DNA from: Pleurodeles waltl | Taxonomy: Eukaryota; Chordata; Amphibia; Caudata; Salamandridae | NCBI RefSeq assembly: GCF_031143425.1 | Contig: NC_090439.1 | Span: forward strand, 642,321,465-642,385,464 | Length of the DNA: 64,000 bases | Direction of reading: 5' to 3' | Shown here: piece by piece, positions 12,090 through 23,678 of the stretch | How positions within the stretch are numbered: the stretch's first letter is position 1 | Layout of the letters: each line of letters starts with the position of its first letter | Notes under the pieces: generated by a model | Seen by the model: only the letters and a program-made list of their open reading frames with translations | Database searches by the model: none | What the model was told of the DNA's origin: nothing | Program-made: the position numbers and the translations under genes

Positions 12090-14808
12090 ACCACTACAAC
12101 ACGCCACTCCACTCTACAACATGCTACTCGACTTCACGCCACTTCACTCTGTGCCCCTCCACGCAGTGCTCCTCCATTCTGCATTGCTCTGCTCTGCGCC
12201 TCTCCACTCTGCTCCCTCCACTCTACACCCCTCCATTCTAAGACACTCTACCACATGCCGCTCTACGACAAGCTACTCCACACTACTCCATGATATGCCA
12301 CTCCCCGCAAGTCCAGTCTAGAAGACTTTATTCCACTTTATGGCCCTCCTCTCTATGCCTTTCTACAATATGCTACTCTACTCCATTCCATTACACTTCA
12401 CTCTATGAGACGCCACTCCACTCTATGCCACTCCACATTACACCTTTCTACATTTAGACATTTAGAACACACCACTACACTCTATGATGCACTACTTCAC
12501 TCTATGCCAGTCCACTCTACAAGACTGTACTCTCTATGGCCCTCCACTCTCTGCCACCCTACTCCTCTCTAGGATACACATTCCACTCTACAATATGCCA
12601 CTCCAGTCCACTTTACAACATGCCACTCCACTCTGACAGGCCACTCCACTCAATGCCCCTTGACTGTAAGACTGTCTACCACATGCCACTCTTTGACACC
12701 CAATTCCACTCTACGACACACAATTCCACTCTACTCTACGACATGCCACTTTACATGCCACTCCACTCTACATGCCACTCCACTCTGACACACAAGTTCA
12801 GTTTACAACATGCCACTCCTCTCTATGCCACTCCACTCCTCTTCACTCAAAGATACTCTACGAAATGCCACTCTGGCATGCCACTCCAATCCACTCTGCA
12901 GCACTCCAATCTACTCTGACATGACAATCTACTCTGTGCCCCTCCACTCTAATACATTGGGACGCCACTCCATTCTACTCTACAACACACCACTCTATGC
13001 TACTCCACTCTACAACACTTTTCTATTCTGCGCCCTTCCACTCTATGCCACTTTACTCCACTGTATGATATTGTACGACACATCACTTTACGGCACTCAA
13101 CTCCACTCAGATCAGCCACTCCTTTTCCAGTTTACGATATGCCAATTCACTCTATGCCCCTCCACTGCAGGACACTTTAGGACACTCCAATCTATGACAT
13201 GCCACTTCAGTCTACAACATTCAATTCCATTCTGTGCAGCACCACTCTACTCCAGTCTAGGACACACCACTCCACAACAAGCCAATCTACTCTATGACAT
13301 TCCATGCCACTCCATGACATACCATTCCACGACAGTGCCACACCACTTTACTTCCCTTCACCTTGACACTCCATGACACACCACTCTGACAGACTACTCC
13401 ACTACATCCCACTCTACATCACACCACTTCACTCTACAACATGCCACTTTAACCTAAAACATGCCGCTCCATGCCAAGACATTCTAGGACATGCCACTGA
13501 CACTCCACTCTACTCTATCACATACCACTCAGCTCTACACCACTCCAGAATACTCTGCTCTCCTCTACTCCTCTCTCCATTCTATGCCACTCTGCTCCAC
13601 TCTGGAACACTCTACAACTCTCAACTCCACTGTGCAATATGCCACTCCACTCTGTGACACACCACTTTATTGGAAGACGCACCACTCTACTCTAAGGCAT
13701 GCCACTCCACTTCACGGCACACCACTCCACTGTACAACATAGCAATCCACTCTATATCACCCCACTCTAAGACATTCTGAGACAACATGACAAGCTACTT
13801 CACCCTTTGACATGCCACTCTACTCTATGATATATCATTCTACCATATGTCACTCTACTCCACTCTATGACACACCACTCAACTCAACAACATCGCACTC
13901 CACTCTAGGACACTCTGAGACAACCCTCTATGACATGCCACACCACTCTACAACATGTCACCCCAATATACAACACACCACCCTACTTTACGTTCCTCCA
14001 CTCTACAACAAAGTACTCCACTCTTTGCACCTCCCCTCTATGCCACTCTACAACACTCTGTTCCATTCGTCTCTCCATTCTATGCCACTCTGCTCCACTC
14101 TGGAACACGCTATGACACCACTCTACGATATGCCACTCCACTCTGTGACACACCACTTTATTGTAAGACATGCCACTCCACTCTGACATGCCACTCCACT
14201 CTACTCCACTCTGCACCATGCCACTCCACTCTATGACACACCACTCAATTCTACAACATGGCACTCCACTCTAAGACAGCCTTCTATGACACGCCACTCC
14301 ACTCTGCGACATGCCACCCTACCCCACAGTACGCCACGCCACACCTCTCCACTGTACGACATGCCACCCCACCCCATTCTACACCCCTCCAATCTACAAG
14401 ACTCAAATCCACTCTTTGCCCCTCCACACTACGCCACTCTACTCCACAGTGCGTCATTCCACACACTTCTGCACCATGACACATCAGTCCATGACACTTC
14501 ACTCTACTCTACAACACTCCACTCTGACACGCCACCCCACTTCATTCTATGAAAGTCACTCTACTGTATGACACGCAACACCACTCATTGCTACACCACT
14601 CTACTTCCTTCCACTCTGAGACACACTGACACTCAACTCAGACACACTACTCCATGACATGCCACTCCACTCTATGCCACTTCGCTCTACAACACTCCAC
14701 TCCCATTCTATGTGCCTCCACTCTATGCCACTTGACTCCACTCTACAACATGCCACTCCACCCTTTGACATGCCACTCCACTATAAGACACTCTAGGTGT
14801 GCCACTCT
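12090..14808. repeat. degenerate CCACTCCACTCTA satellite, segment 2
   Basis: The 20-bp-like unit resumes immediately after the LINE (CACTACAACACGCCACTCCA). It runs for about 2.7 kb with strong variation. Interspersed longer-range similarity (blocks containing CACTCTAGGACACTCTGAGACA recur) hints at higher-order duplication. Reading frames of up to 188 codons are repeat artefacts. Confidence 0.85.
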
Positions 14809-14813
14809 GACAC

Positions 14814-17784
14814 TGTAGGAGGCTGGCCTGGCTTGTAGTGTGTACCAAGGGGTACTTACACTTTGCACCAGGTCCAGTTATCCCTTATTAGTGTAGAAGA
14901 GGTGTCTAGCAGCTTAGGCTGATAGAAAGGGTAGCTTAGCAGAGCAGCTTAGGCTGAACTAGGAGACGTGTGAAGCTCCTACTATACCACTGGTGTCATA
15001 TGCACAATATCATAAGAAAACACAATACACAGATATACTAAAAATAAAGGTACTTTATTTTTATGACAATATGCCAAAGTGTCTCAGTGAGTACCCTCAG
15101 TATGAGGATAGCAAATATACACAAGATATATATACACAATACCAAAATATGCAGTAATAGCAATAGAAAACAGTGCAATAGAATGCAAAGGGAGCATATA
15201 GGGATAGGGGCAACACAAACCATATACTCTAGAAGTGGAATGCGAGCCACGAATGGACCCCAAACCTATGTGACCTTGTAGAGGGTCGCTGGGACTGTAA
15301 GAAAACAGTGAGGGTTAGAAAAATAGCCCACCCCAAGACCCTGAAAAGCGGGTGCAAAGTGCACCTAAGTTCCCTAGAGAGCACAGAAGTCGTGATAGGG
15401 GAATTCTGCAAGAAAGACCAACACCAGCAATACAACAACAATAGATTTCCAGACGAGAGTACCTGTGGAACAAGGGGACCAAGTCCAAGAGTCACGATCA
15501 AGTTGGGAGTGGGGAGATGCCCAGGAAATGCCAGCTGTGGGTGCAAAGACGTGGCCACCGGATGGTAGAAGCTGTGGATTCTGCAAGAACGAAGAGGGCT
15601 AGAAACTTCCCCTTTGGAGGATGGATGTCTCACGTTGTGAAGAAGCTTGCAGAGGTGTTTTCATGCAGCAAGACCGCAAACAAGCCTTGCTAGCTGCAAG
15701 GGTCGTGGTTAGGGTTTTTGGATGCTGCTGTGGCCCAGGAGGGACCAGGATGTCGCCAATTGCGTGAGGAGACAGAGGGGCCGCCCAGAAAGACACAGAG
15801 CCCACTCAGAATCAGGCAGCACCTGCAGAAGTGCCAGAACTGGCACTACGAAGTGGAGTGAACCGGAGCTCACCTAAAGTCACAAAAGAAGGTCCCACAA
15901 TGCCGGAGGACAACTCAGGAGGTCATGCACTACAGGTTAGAGTGCCGGGGACCCAGGCTTGGCTGTGCACAAAGGAAATCCTGGAAGAGTGCACAGGAGC
16001 CGGAGCAGCTGCAAATCACGCGGTACCCAGCAATGCAGTCTAGCGTGGGGAGGAAAGGACTTACCTCCACCAAACTTGGACTGAAGAGTCACTGGACTGT
16101 GGGAGTCACTTGGACAGAGTTGCTGAGTTCAAGGGACCTCGCTTGTCGTGCTGAGAGGAGACCCAGAGGACCGGTGAAGCAGTTCTTTGGTGCCTGCGGT
16201 TGCAGGGGGAAGATTCCGTCGACCCACGGGAGATTTCTTTGGAGCTTCTAGTGCAGAGAGGAGGCAGACTACCCCCACACCATGCTCCACCAGGAAAACA
16301 GTCGAGATGGCAGCAGGATCAGCGTTACAAGGTCGCAGTAGTCGTCTTTGCTACTTTGTTGCAGTTTTGCAGGCTTCCAGCGCGGTCAGCAGTCGATTCC
16401 TTGGCAGAAGGTGAAGAGAGAGATGCAGAGGAACTCTGATGAGCTCTTGCATTCGTTATCTAAAGAATTCCCCAAAGCAGAGACCCTAAATAGCCAGAAA
16501 AGGAAGTTTGGCTACCTAGGAGAGAGGATAAGCTAGCAACACCTGGAGGAGCCTATCAGAAGGAGTCTCTGACGGCACCTGCTGGCCCTGGCCACTCAGA
16601 GCAGTCCAGTGTGCCAGCAGCGCCTCTGTTTCCAAGATGGCAGAGGTCTGGAGCACACTGAAGGAGCTCTGGGCAACTCCCAGGGGAGGTGCAGGTCAGG
16701 GGAGTGGTCACTCCCCTTTCCTTTGTCCAGTTTCGCACCAGAGCAGGGCTGGGGGATCCCTGAACCGGTGTAGACTGGCTTATGCAGAGATGGGCACCAT
16801 CTGTGCCCATCAAAGCATTTCCAGAGGCTGGGGGAGGCTACTCCTCCCTAGCCCTGACACCTTTTTCCAAAGGGAGAGGGTGTAACACCCTCTCTATGAG
16901 GAAGTCCTTTGTTCTGCCTTCCTGGGCCAAGCCTGGCTGGACCCCAGGAGGGCAGAAACCTGTCTGAGGGGTTGGCAGCAGCTGCAGTGAAACCCCAGGA
17001 AAGCAGTTTGGCAGTACCCGGGTCTGTGCTAGAGACCCGGGGAATCATGGGATTGTCTCCCCAATACCAGGATGGCATTGGGGGGCAATTCCATGATCTT
17101 AGACACGTTACATGGCCATGTTCGGAGTTACCATTGTGAAGCTATATATAGGTAGTGACCTATGTATAGTGCACACGTGTAATGGTGTCCCCGCACTCAC
17201 ACAGTCCAGGGAATTTGCCCTGAACAATGTGGGGGCACCTTGACTAGTGCCAGGGTGCCCACACACTAAGTAACTTAGCACCCAACCTTTACCAGGTAAA
17301 GGTTAGACATATAGGTGACTTATAAGTTACTTAAGTGCAGTGGTAAATGGCTGTGAAATAACATGGATGTTATTTCACTCAGGCTGCAGTGGCAGGCCTG
17401 TGTAAGAATTGTCAGAGCTCCCTATGGGTGGCAAAAGAAATGCTGCAGCCCCTACGGATCTCCTGGAACCCCAATACCCTGGGTACCTCAGTACCATGTA
17501 CTAGGGAATTATAAGGGTGTTCCAGTATGCCAATGTAAATTGGTAAAATTGGTCACTAGCCTGTTAGTGACAATTTGGAAAGAAATGAGAGGGCATAACC
17601 ACTGAGGTTCTGATTAGCAGAGCCTCAGTGAGACAGTTAGTCATAACACAGGTAACACATACAGGGCTCACTTATGAGCACTGTTGCCCTGGCTGGCAGG
17701 GTCCCAGTGACACATACAACTAAAACAACATATATACAGTGAAATATGGGGGTAACATGCCAGGCAAGATGGTACTTTCCTACA
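14814..17784 (-). repeat. 3' LTR of the Gmr1-like element (uninterrupted)
   Basis: This 2971-bp terminal repeat has TG...CA ends. It is the uninterrupted copy and so preserves both empty insertion sites: around 15484-15502 (CCAAGTCCAAGAGTCACGAT) for the L1, and around 17262-17280 (CACACACTAAGTAACTTAGC) for the Harbinger element. On the element strand an AATAAA motif near 15045-15060 is a candidate polyadenylation signal. Small open frames inside are not convincing. Compared with the other LTR it lacks about 20 bp near 15175-15180. Confidence 0.9.
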
Positions 17785-17807
17785 CAACCCCCTCTCCCCC
17801 CAAAGGA
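17785..17807 (-). other. polypurine tract of the Gmr1-like element
   Basis: The minus strand reads TTTGGGGGGAGAGGGGGTTG directly against the 3' LTR. Composition and position fit the plus-strand primer. Confidence 0.75.
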
Positions 17808-17819
17808 AGGACAATAAGA

Positions 17820-19570
17820 CTAGCCATGACCTGATGAGTCTTCATTGTCTAAGTGGAAATATCTGGAGAGTCCATCTGTATTGGAGTGGGTACTCCCAGG
17901 TCTATGTTCCACTGTATAGTCCATTCCCTGTAAAGATATGGACCATCTCAACAATTTAGGGTTTTCACCTTTCATTTGTTTTAGCCAAAGTAGAGGTTTG
18001 TGGTCTGTCTGAACAATGAAGTGAGTGCCAAATAGGTATGGCCTCAACTTCTTCAGTGCCCAGACCACAGCAAAGGCCTCCCTCTCTATGGCAGACCAAC
18101 GCTTTTCTCTAGGGGTCACACTCCTGCTGATAAAAGCAACAGGTTGATCCTGGCCCTCAGAATTAAGTTGTGATAAGACTGCCCCTACCCCTAATTCAGA
18201 TGCATCAGTTTGGACAATTAATTTTTTGGAGTAACAGGGGCTTTTCACGACAGGTGCAGAGCACATGGCCTGCTTCAGCTCCTCAAAAGCTTTCTGACAG
18301 CTAGCTGTCCACAATACCTTTTTAGGCATTTTCTTAGATGTGAGGTCATTAAGAGGGGCTGCTATGGAGCCATAGTTCTTTATGAACCTCCTGTAGTACA
18401 CAGTGAGGCCTAAAAAGGCTCTCACTTAAATCTGAGTTGTAGGGGGAACCCAATCTATGATAGTTTGGATTTTCCCCTGTAGTGGTGCAATCTGTTCTCC
18501 ACCTACCAGGTGTCCCAGATAAACCACTTTCCCCTGCCCTATCTGGCACTTTGAAGCCTTGATAGTGAGACCTGCCTTTTGCAGTGCCTCCAAAACTTTC
18601 CATAGGTGGACCAGGTGATCATCCCAGCTGGAGCTAAAGACAGCTATATCATCTAGATATGCTGCACTAAAAGCCTCCAGCCCTTGCAGGACTGTATTCA
18701 CCAACCTCTGAAAAGTGGCAGGTGCACAAAAGTGGTAGAAAATGCAGTTTTTGCTTTAGCATTCTCTGCTAACTTGATCTGCCAATACCCTGCAGTCAAA
18801 TCAAAGGTGCTTAGATACCTGGCAGATGCCAGTGTATCTATTAGCTCATCTGCCCTGGGTATAGGGTGAGCATCAGTTTTAGTTACCTGGTTGAGACATC
18901 TGTAGTCTACACAAAATCTAATTTCCTTCTTTCCATCTTTGGAATGAGGTTTTGGTACAAGTACCACAGGAGAGGCCCATGGACTTTCAGAGTGCTCAAC
19001 CACTCCCAGTTCAAGCATTTTCTGCACCTCTTGTTTTATGCAGTCTCTGACATGGTCAGGCTGCCTATAGATCTTACTTTTGACAGGCAAGCTGTCTCCG
19101 GTATCTATAGTGTGCTCACACCAAGAAGTGGTGCCTGGCACAGTAGAAAAGAGTTCAGAAAACTGACCCAGGAGATTTATGCAGTGGTCTTTCTGCTCAG
19201 CAGAAAGACAATCTGCCAAAACTACACCTTCCACTAGAGCATCTTGTTCTGTGGAAGAGAAGAGATCAGGGAGAGGGTCACTCTCTTCTTCCTGTCCTTC
19301 ATCTGTTGCCACTCGCAGGGTGAGATCAGCCCTGTCATAGTAGGGTTTCAGGCGATTGACATGGAGCACCCTCAGGGGAATCCTGGCAGTGCCTAAGTCA
19401 ACTAAATAGGTGACTTCTCCCTTTTTTTCAACAATAATGTGGGGTCCACTCCATTTGTCTTGGAGTGCTCTTGGTGCTACAGGCTCCAAGACCCACACTT
19501 TCTGCCCTGGTTGGTACTGAATCAGAACAGCCTTCTGGTCATGCCATTGCTTTTGGAGCTCTTGGCTGGC
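17820..19570 (-). pseudogene. Gmr1-like pol, second half: reverse transcriptase and RNase H
   Basis: This half copies the element RNA and degrades the template. It continues in the same frame as the integrase half after a stop at 19571-19573. Seen in order: an integrase C-terminal/linker segment (KWSGPHIIVEKKGE, RVLHVNRLKPYY), RT entry motifs (WASPVVLVPKP, RFCVDYRCLNQVT, YLSTFDLTAGYWQI), the catalytic YLDD near 18648-18659, and LGHLVGG. RNase H follows with VQTDASELGVG, IEREAFAVVWAL, TDHKPLLWL and NTDGLSR, so all its acidic residues are present. Damage: a short deletion with frameshift near 18725-18735 removes the block before APATF, including the usual MPFG motif, and a stop occurs at 18426-18428. 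Not functional as read. Confidence 0.9.
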
Positions 19571-21625
19571 CTAAAGGTTTTTACTGGCCTTTTTCATGTA
19601 CTCAGTCATCCTAGATCTTAGGCCAAGTACATAGTCCACTATGTCTTGCTTAGGAGCTTTTAAAGGTTGTTCCCAACCCTCCTTCACAAGTGTTGGAGGA
19701 CCTCTTACAGGGTGTCCAAATAGGAGTTCAAATGGGCTGAAGCCCACTCCTTTTTGGGGTACCTCCCTGTAAGCCAAAAGGAGGCAAGGTAACAGGATAT
19801 CCCATCTCCTGCGGAGTTTTTCAGGGAGTCCCATTATCATTCCTTTGAGAGTTTTATTAAACCTCTCAACCAGTCCATTTGTTTGTGGATGATAGGGTGT
19901 GGTGAACTTGTATGTCACACCACATTCCTTCCACATGGCCTTTAAGTAAGCAGACATGAAATTGCTTCCCCTGTCTGATACCACCTCTTTTAGGAAGCCC
20001 ACCCTGGAAAAGATTCCCAGGAGGGCCTCTGTCACTGCAGGAGCTGTAGTGGTCCTTAGAGGACTTGCTTCAGGATATCTGGTGGCATGGTCCACTACCA
20101 CCAAGATAAACCTATTGCCTGAAGCAGTAGGAAGGTCAAGGGGGCCAACTATGTCAACCCCTACCCTTTCAAAGGGAACCCCAACCACAGGCAGTGGAAT
20201 AAGGGGAGCCTTTGGGGTGCCACCTGTTTTGCCACTGGCTTGACAGGTTTCACAGGTCTTACAAAATTCCTTTGTGTCCTCTGACATTCTAGGCCAATGA
20301 AACAAGGGGACAAGCCTGTCCCAAGTTTTCATTTTCCCTAAATGTCCAGCCAAGGGAATGTCGTGGGCTAGAGTTAGGAGGAACTCTCTGTATTGCTGAG
20401 GAATCACCAATCTCCTGGCTGCTCCAGGCGTTGGATCCCTTGCTTCAGTATACAAGAGGTTGTCCTCCCAGTAAACTCTATGAGAGTCACTGACTTCCCC
20501 ATTTTGCTGTTTGACAGCTTGCTGTCTTAGACCCTCTAGTTTGGGACAGGTCTGCTGTGCCACACTCAGCTCCTCCCTGGCAGGCCCCCCTCCACCCAAA
20601 AGCTCAGGAGTGTCTGCTTCCAGCTCCTCTGGTGTAGGTTCTGCACAGGGTGGAAATTCTTCTTCCTCAGAAGTTGAATCCACTGTAGAGGGAGGGATAG
20701 TAGGTAGTGTTTTACCTTTACTAACCCTAGCTTTAGGGAGCACTTGGTCCATTCTTCCAGGATCCAAGTCACCCTGTCCTTTTTGCTTTTTGGCCTGAGC
20801 CCTTGTCAAAGCAAAAATATGCCCAGGAATGCCCAGCATTGCTACATGAGCCTCCAACTCCACATCTGACCAAGCTGATGTCTCTAAATCGTTCCCTAGT
20901 TGACAGTCTACAGGTAAATCTGAGGCAACCACAACTTTCTTTGGACCAGTAACCCCCCCCCAGTTGAGATTTACAACAGCCATGGGGTGGCTAAGTGTGT
21001 TGTTATGAGCATCAGTCACTTGGTACTGGTGACCAAGTAGGTGTTGTTCAGGGTGGAACACTTTCTCTATTACCATGGTAACACTGGCACCTGTGTCCCT
21101 GTAGGCCTGAACCTCAACACCATTTATTAGGGGAAGTTGCTTGTACTTATCCATATTAAGGGGACAAGCAACCAAGGTGGCCAAATCAATGGCCCCCTCA
21201 GAGACTAACACAGCCTCTGTGGTCTCCCTAACAAGACCAACCCCAACTAAATTACCAAATGTGAGCCCAGCTACTCCCTTGGATTGGCTGTTAGTAGGTT
21301 TGCTCCCACCACCACTGCTATCACTAGGGGCACTAGGTGTAGCAGTAGGTGTTGTAGTGGTAGGAGGCTTGGTGCTTTTCTTTGGACAACTGGGATCAGT
21401 TGTCCAATGGCCTTTTATTTTACATAAATAGCACCATGGTTTCTTTACTTGATTTTGATTTGAAGAGGATTTGGGCCCACCACCCCCACCAGAGTGTTTT
21501 TGTGGGCCTGATGAAGACTCATTTTTAGATTTGTCCCCACCCTTGTCAGAAGACTTACCATCCTTCTTCATGCCATCCTTGTCACCCCCTGTATGAACTT
21601 TTCTGTTCACCTTGTTCTGACCCAT
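19571..21625 (-). pseudogene. Gmr1-like pol, first half: zinc knuckle, protease, integrase
   Basis: This frame of 684 codons holds a CCHC-like knuckle at about residues 64-80 (CYLCKIKGHW...C), a retropepsin active site DTGAS at D177, an H2C2 integrase zinc module (HDIPLAGHLG, CKTCETC) and the integrase core. The core acids are D491 (VDIVGPL), D551 (SDRGSNF) and E587 (GLVERFNK), so D551 and E587 have 35 residues between them, as in DD35E cores. It ends at a TAG (19571-19573) and the frame continues beyond as RT, so this looks like a point mutation within one pol. The first Met (21625) lies inside gag, and the frame is -1 relative to gag, so expression was probably by ribosomal frameshifting. 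All integrase and protease residues I can check are intact. Confidence 0.92.
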
Positions 21626-22707
21626 TTGTCTGCCTTCTTTCCCAATTCTTGGGGAGAGGTCAGATCTGAGTCCACTAGGTACTGGTGCAACAAATCAGAC
21701 ACACAATTATTAAGAATATGCTCTCTCAGGATTAAGTTATACAGGCTTTCATAGTCAGAAACGTTACTGCCATGTAACCACCCCTCCAAGGCCTTCACTG
21801 AATGGTCAACAAAGTCTACCCAGTCTTGGGAAGACTCCTTTTTGGTTTCTCTGAACTTGATCCTGTACTGTTCAGTGGTTAAGCCATAACCATCTAGGAG
21901 TGCATTCTTAAGAACTGTAAAATTATTGGCACCACTTTCCTTCACAGTAAGGAGCCTATCCCTACCCTTTCCACTGAAAGATAGCCATAGGATAGCAGCC
22001 CCCTGTACAACACAGGCCCTCTCAAGTGCAGCAAACCACTTGTTAATGTCATCCCCCTCCTTGTAAGGGGGAACTATCTTGTGCAGATTCCTAGAATCAT
22101 GCTCTTTTACAGGATTACTATCTGTAATACTGCTGCTGCTACCATGGGGTCCAAACCCCAACCTCTGTCTTTCTTTTTCTAAGTCAAATGCTTCCCTGTC
22201 TAGATCCAGCTGTTGCTTTTTAAGCTTCAGCCTGGACTCTTCCACTCTCAATCTATTGAGTTCCCTTTCTAACATTCTGTCTTCAGGGAGGGTGGGTTGG
22301 GAATGCCTTGACACAGAAGAATGGTGTGAATGAACAGAGGGAGACCTGTCCCTAACAGATGGCACTTTAACATTCTGGCCTACAGAAGTAACACTCCTAC
22401 TGTGATGAGAACTCACATTAGTACCAGCCGTGCTAGGTGGCCTGCTAAGGGGCAGGTTGGGAAGGTTCCCTTCTAACACTTTTACTGGGGGAGCCCCAGA
22501 ATCAGAGTGTGAACCATCAGCTAATTTCTCACCAGATGTGCCAACTAAGGTCTTATCCTGTTCAATGAGCATATTAACTAACAATTCTCTTGAAGGATTC
22601 TTCCCTACTCCTAAACCTCTTTCAATGCAGAGACTCCTTGCTCCTTTCCAGCTAAGGTGGTCATAAGCAACTTTGGTCAGATCAACAGTTTGACCTGTAC
22701 CAGACAT
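21607..22707 (-). CDS. gag: Gmr1-like gag
   Basis: Structural protein of the particle, 366 residues with no internal stop. The start is the first ATG inside the 5' leader, about 270 bp from the LTR. The N-terminus (YDHLSWKGARSLCIERG) looks like a SAP-type helix pair. A Ser/His-rich linker follows, then a charged coiled-coil stretch (RMLERELNRLRVEESRLKLK) near residues 145-180. The Ty3-type gag helical domain comes next (KIVPPYKEGDDINKWF, LDGYGLTTEQYRIKFRE, SQDWVDFVDHSVKALEGW). The zinc knuckle is not in this frame but opens the pol frame, so nucleocapsid function would depend on the frameshift product. Gag and pol overlap by 19 bp. Confidence 0.85.
   Translation of the reverse strand: MSGTGQTVDLTKVAYDHLSWKGARSLCIERGLGVGKNPSRELLVNMLIEQDKTLVGTSGEKLADGSHSDSGAPPVKVLEGNLPNLPLSRPPSTAGTNVSSHHSRSVTSVGQNVKVPSVRDRSPSVHSHHSSVSRHSQPTLPEDRMLERELNRLRVEESRLKLKKQQLDLDREAFDLEKERQRLGFGPHGSSSSITDSNPVKEHDSRNLHKIVPPYKEGDDINKWFAALERACVVQGAAILWLSFSGKGRDRLLTVKESGANNFTVLKNALLDGYGLTTEQYRIKFRETKKESSQDWVDFVDHSVKALEGWLHGSNVSDYESLYNLILREHILNNCVSDLLHQYLVDSDLTSPQELGKKADKWVRTR
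21637..21643 (-). promoter_or_regulatory. candidate -1 ribosomal frameshift heptamer (GGGAAAG)
   Basis: In the gag frame the minus strand reads TTG GGA AAG, giving G GGA AAG. This fits the X XXY YYZ slippery pattern, 28 bases before the gag stop. The downstream pol frame is exactly -1 relative to gag and is open across this site. No structure prediction was made for a downstream stimulator. Confidence 0.5.
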
Positions 22708-22955
22708 TATAGAAAAGGTTTAAGGGATAGAAAAAGATAGAAAAAGTTTCAGAACTTCTTAAAGAACAGAAAAAAAACCTTTTTAACTTTTTAAGAAGTT
22801 TTTGAAAGTTTTAGAGGTACTTTTCAGCACTTAGCAAAAGAGTAAGAGAAGAAAAGCAAAACGTTTTGGTTAGGTGTACATACACTGAACTTGTTTTGTA
22901 TATTTTTCTCTTATGAAAAGTACAAAATGACAAAGTGGTAAGTAGTTGCAAGTAC

Positions 22956-22978
22956 TTATCCCACCGCTGCACAACCAA
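22956..22978 (-). other. primer binding site of the Gmr1-like element, tRNA-Leu-like
   Basis: Immediately inside the 5' LTR the minus strand reads TTGGTTGTGCAGCGGTGGGA, then TAA. The 13 bases GCAGCGGTGGGAT match, from memory, the complement of the 3' acceptor/T-arm region of vertebrate tRNA-Leu(AAG). The TGG that pairs with CCA is displaced by about two bases. Confidence 0.5.
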
Positions 22979-23678
22979 TGTAGGAGGCTGGCCTGGCTTG
23001 TAGTGTGTACCAAGGGGTACTTACACTTTGCACCAGGTCCAGTTATCCCTTATTAGTGTAGAAGAGGTGTCTAGCAGCTTAGGCTGATAGAAAGGGTAGC
23101 TTAGCAGAGCAGCTTAGGCTGAACTAGGAGACGTGTGAAGCTCCTACTATACCACTGGTGCATTATGCACAATATCATAAGAAAACACAATACACAGATA
23201 TACTAAAAATAAAGGTACTTTATTTTTATGACAATATGCCAAAGTATCTCAGTGAGTACCCTCAGTATGAGGATAGCAAATATACACAAGATATATATAC
23301 ACAATACCAAAATATGCAGTAATAGCAATAGAAAACAGTGCAAACAATGTATAGTCACAATAGAATGCAACGGAAGCACATAGGGATAGGGGCAACACAA
23401 ACCATATACTCTAGAAGTGGAATGCGAACCACGAATGGACCCCAAACCTATGTGACCTTGTAGAGGGTCGCTGGGACTGTAAGAAAACAGTGAGGGTTAG
23501 AAAAATAGCCCACCCTGAGACCCTGAAAAGTGGGTGCAAAGTGCACCTAAGTTCCCCAGAGAGCACAGAAGTCGTGATAGGGGAATTCTGCAAGAAAGAC
23601 CAACACCAGCAATGCAACAACAATAGATTTCCAGACGAGAGTACCTGTGGAACAAGGGGACCAAGTCCAAGAGTCACG

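Noticed and set aside
12536..14571. Many Ser/Thr/His-rich frames of 60-188 codons
   Set aside because: They are translations of the CCACTCCACTCTA satellite, which rarely makes stop codons on the plus strand; no domain or start context supports genes.
8590..14815. CRISPR-like array
   Set aside because: The repeat is degenerate and contiguous, with no constant repeat/unique spacer alternation, and the context is eukaryotic.
16625..16645. CCAAGATGGCAGAGG in the Gmr1-like LTR as a YY1 site
   Set aside because: It resembles the core but lacks the GGCCGC extension and any positional support, so it was not listed.
20511..20798. Plus-strand frames inside the Gmr1-like pol
   Set aside because: They are antisense shadows of the minus-strand pol, which has clear protease and integrase motifs.
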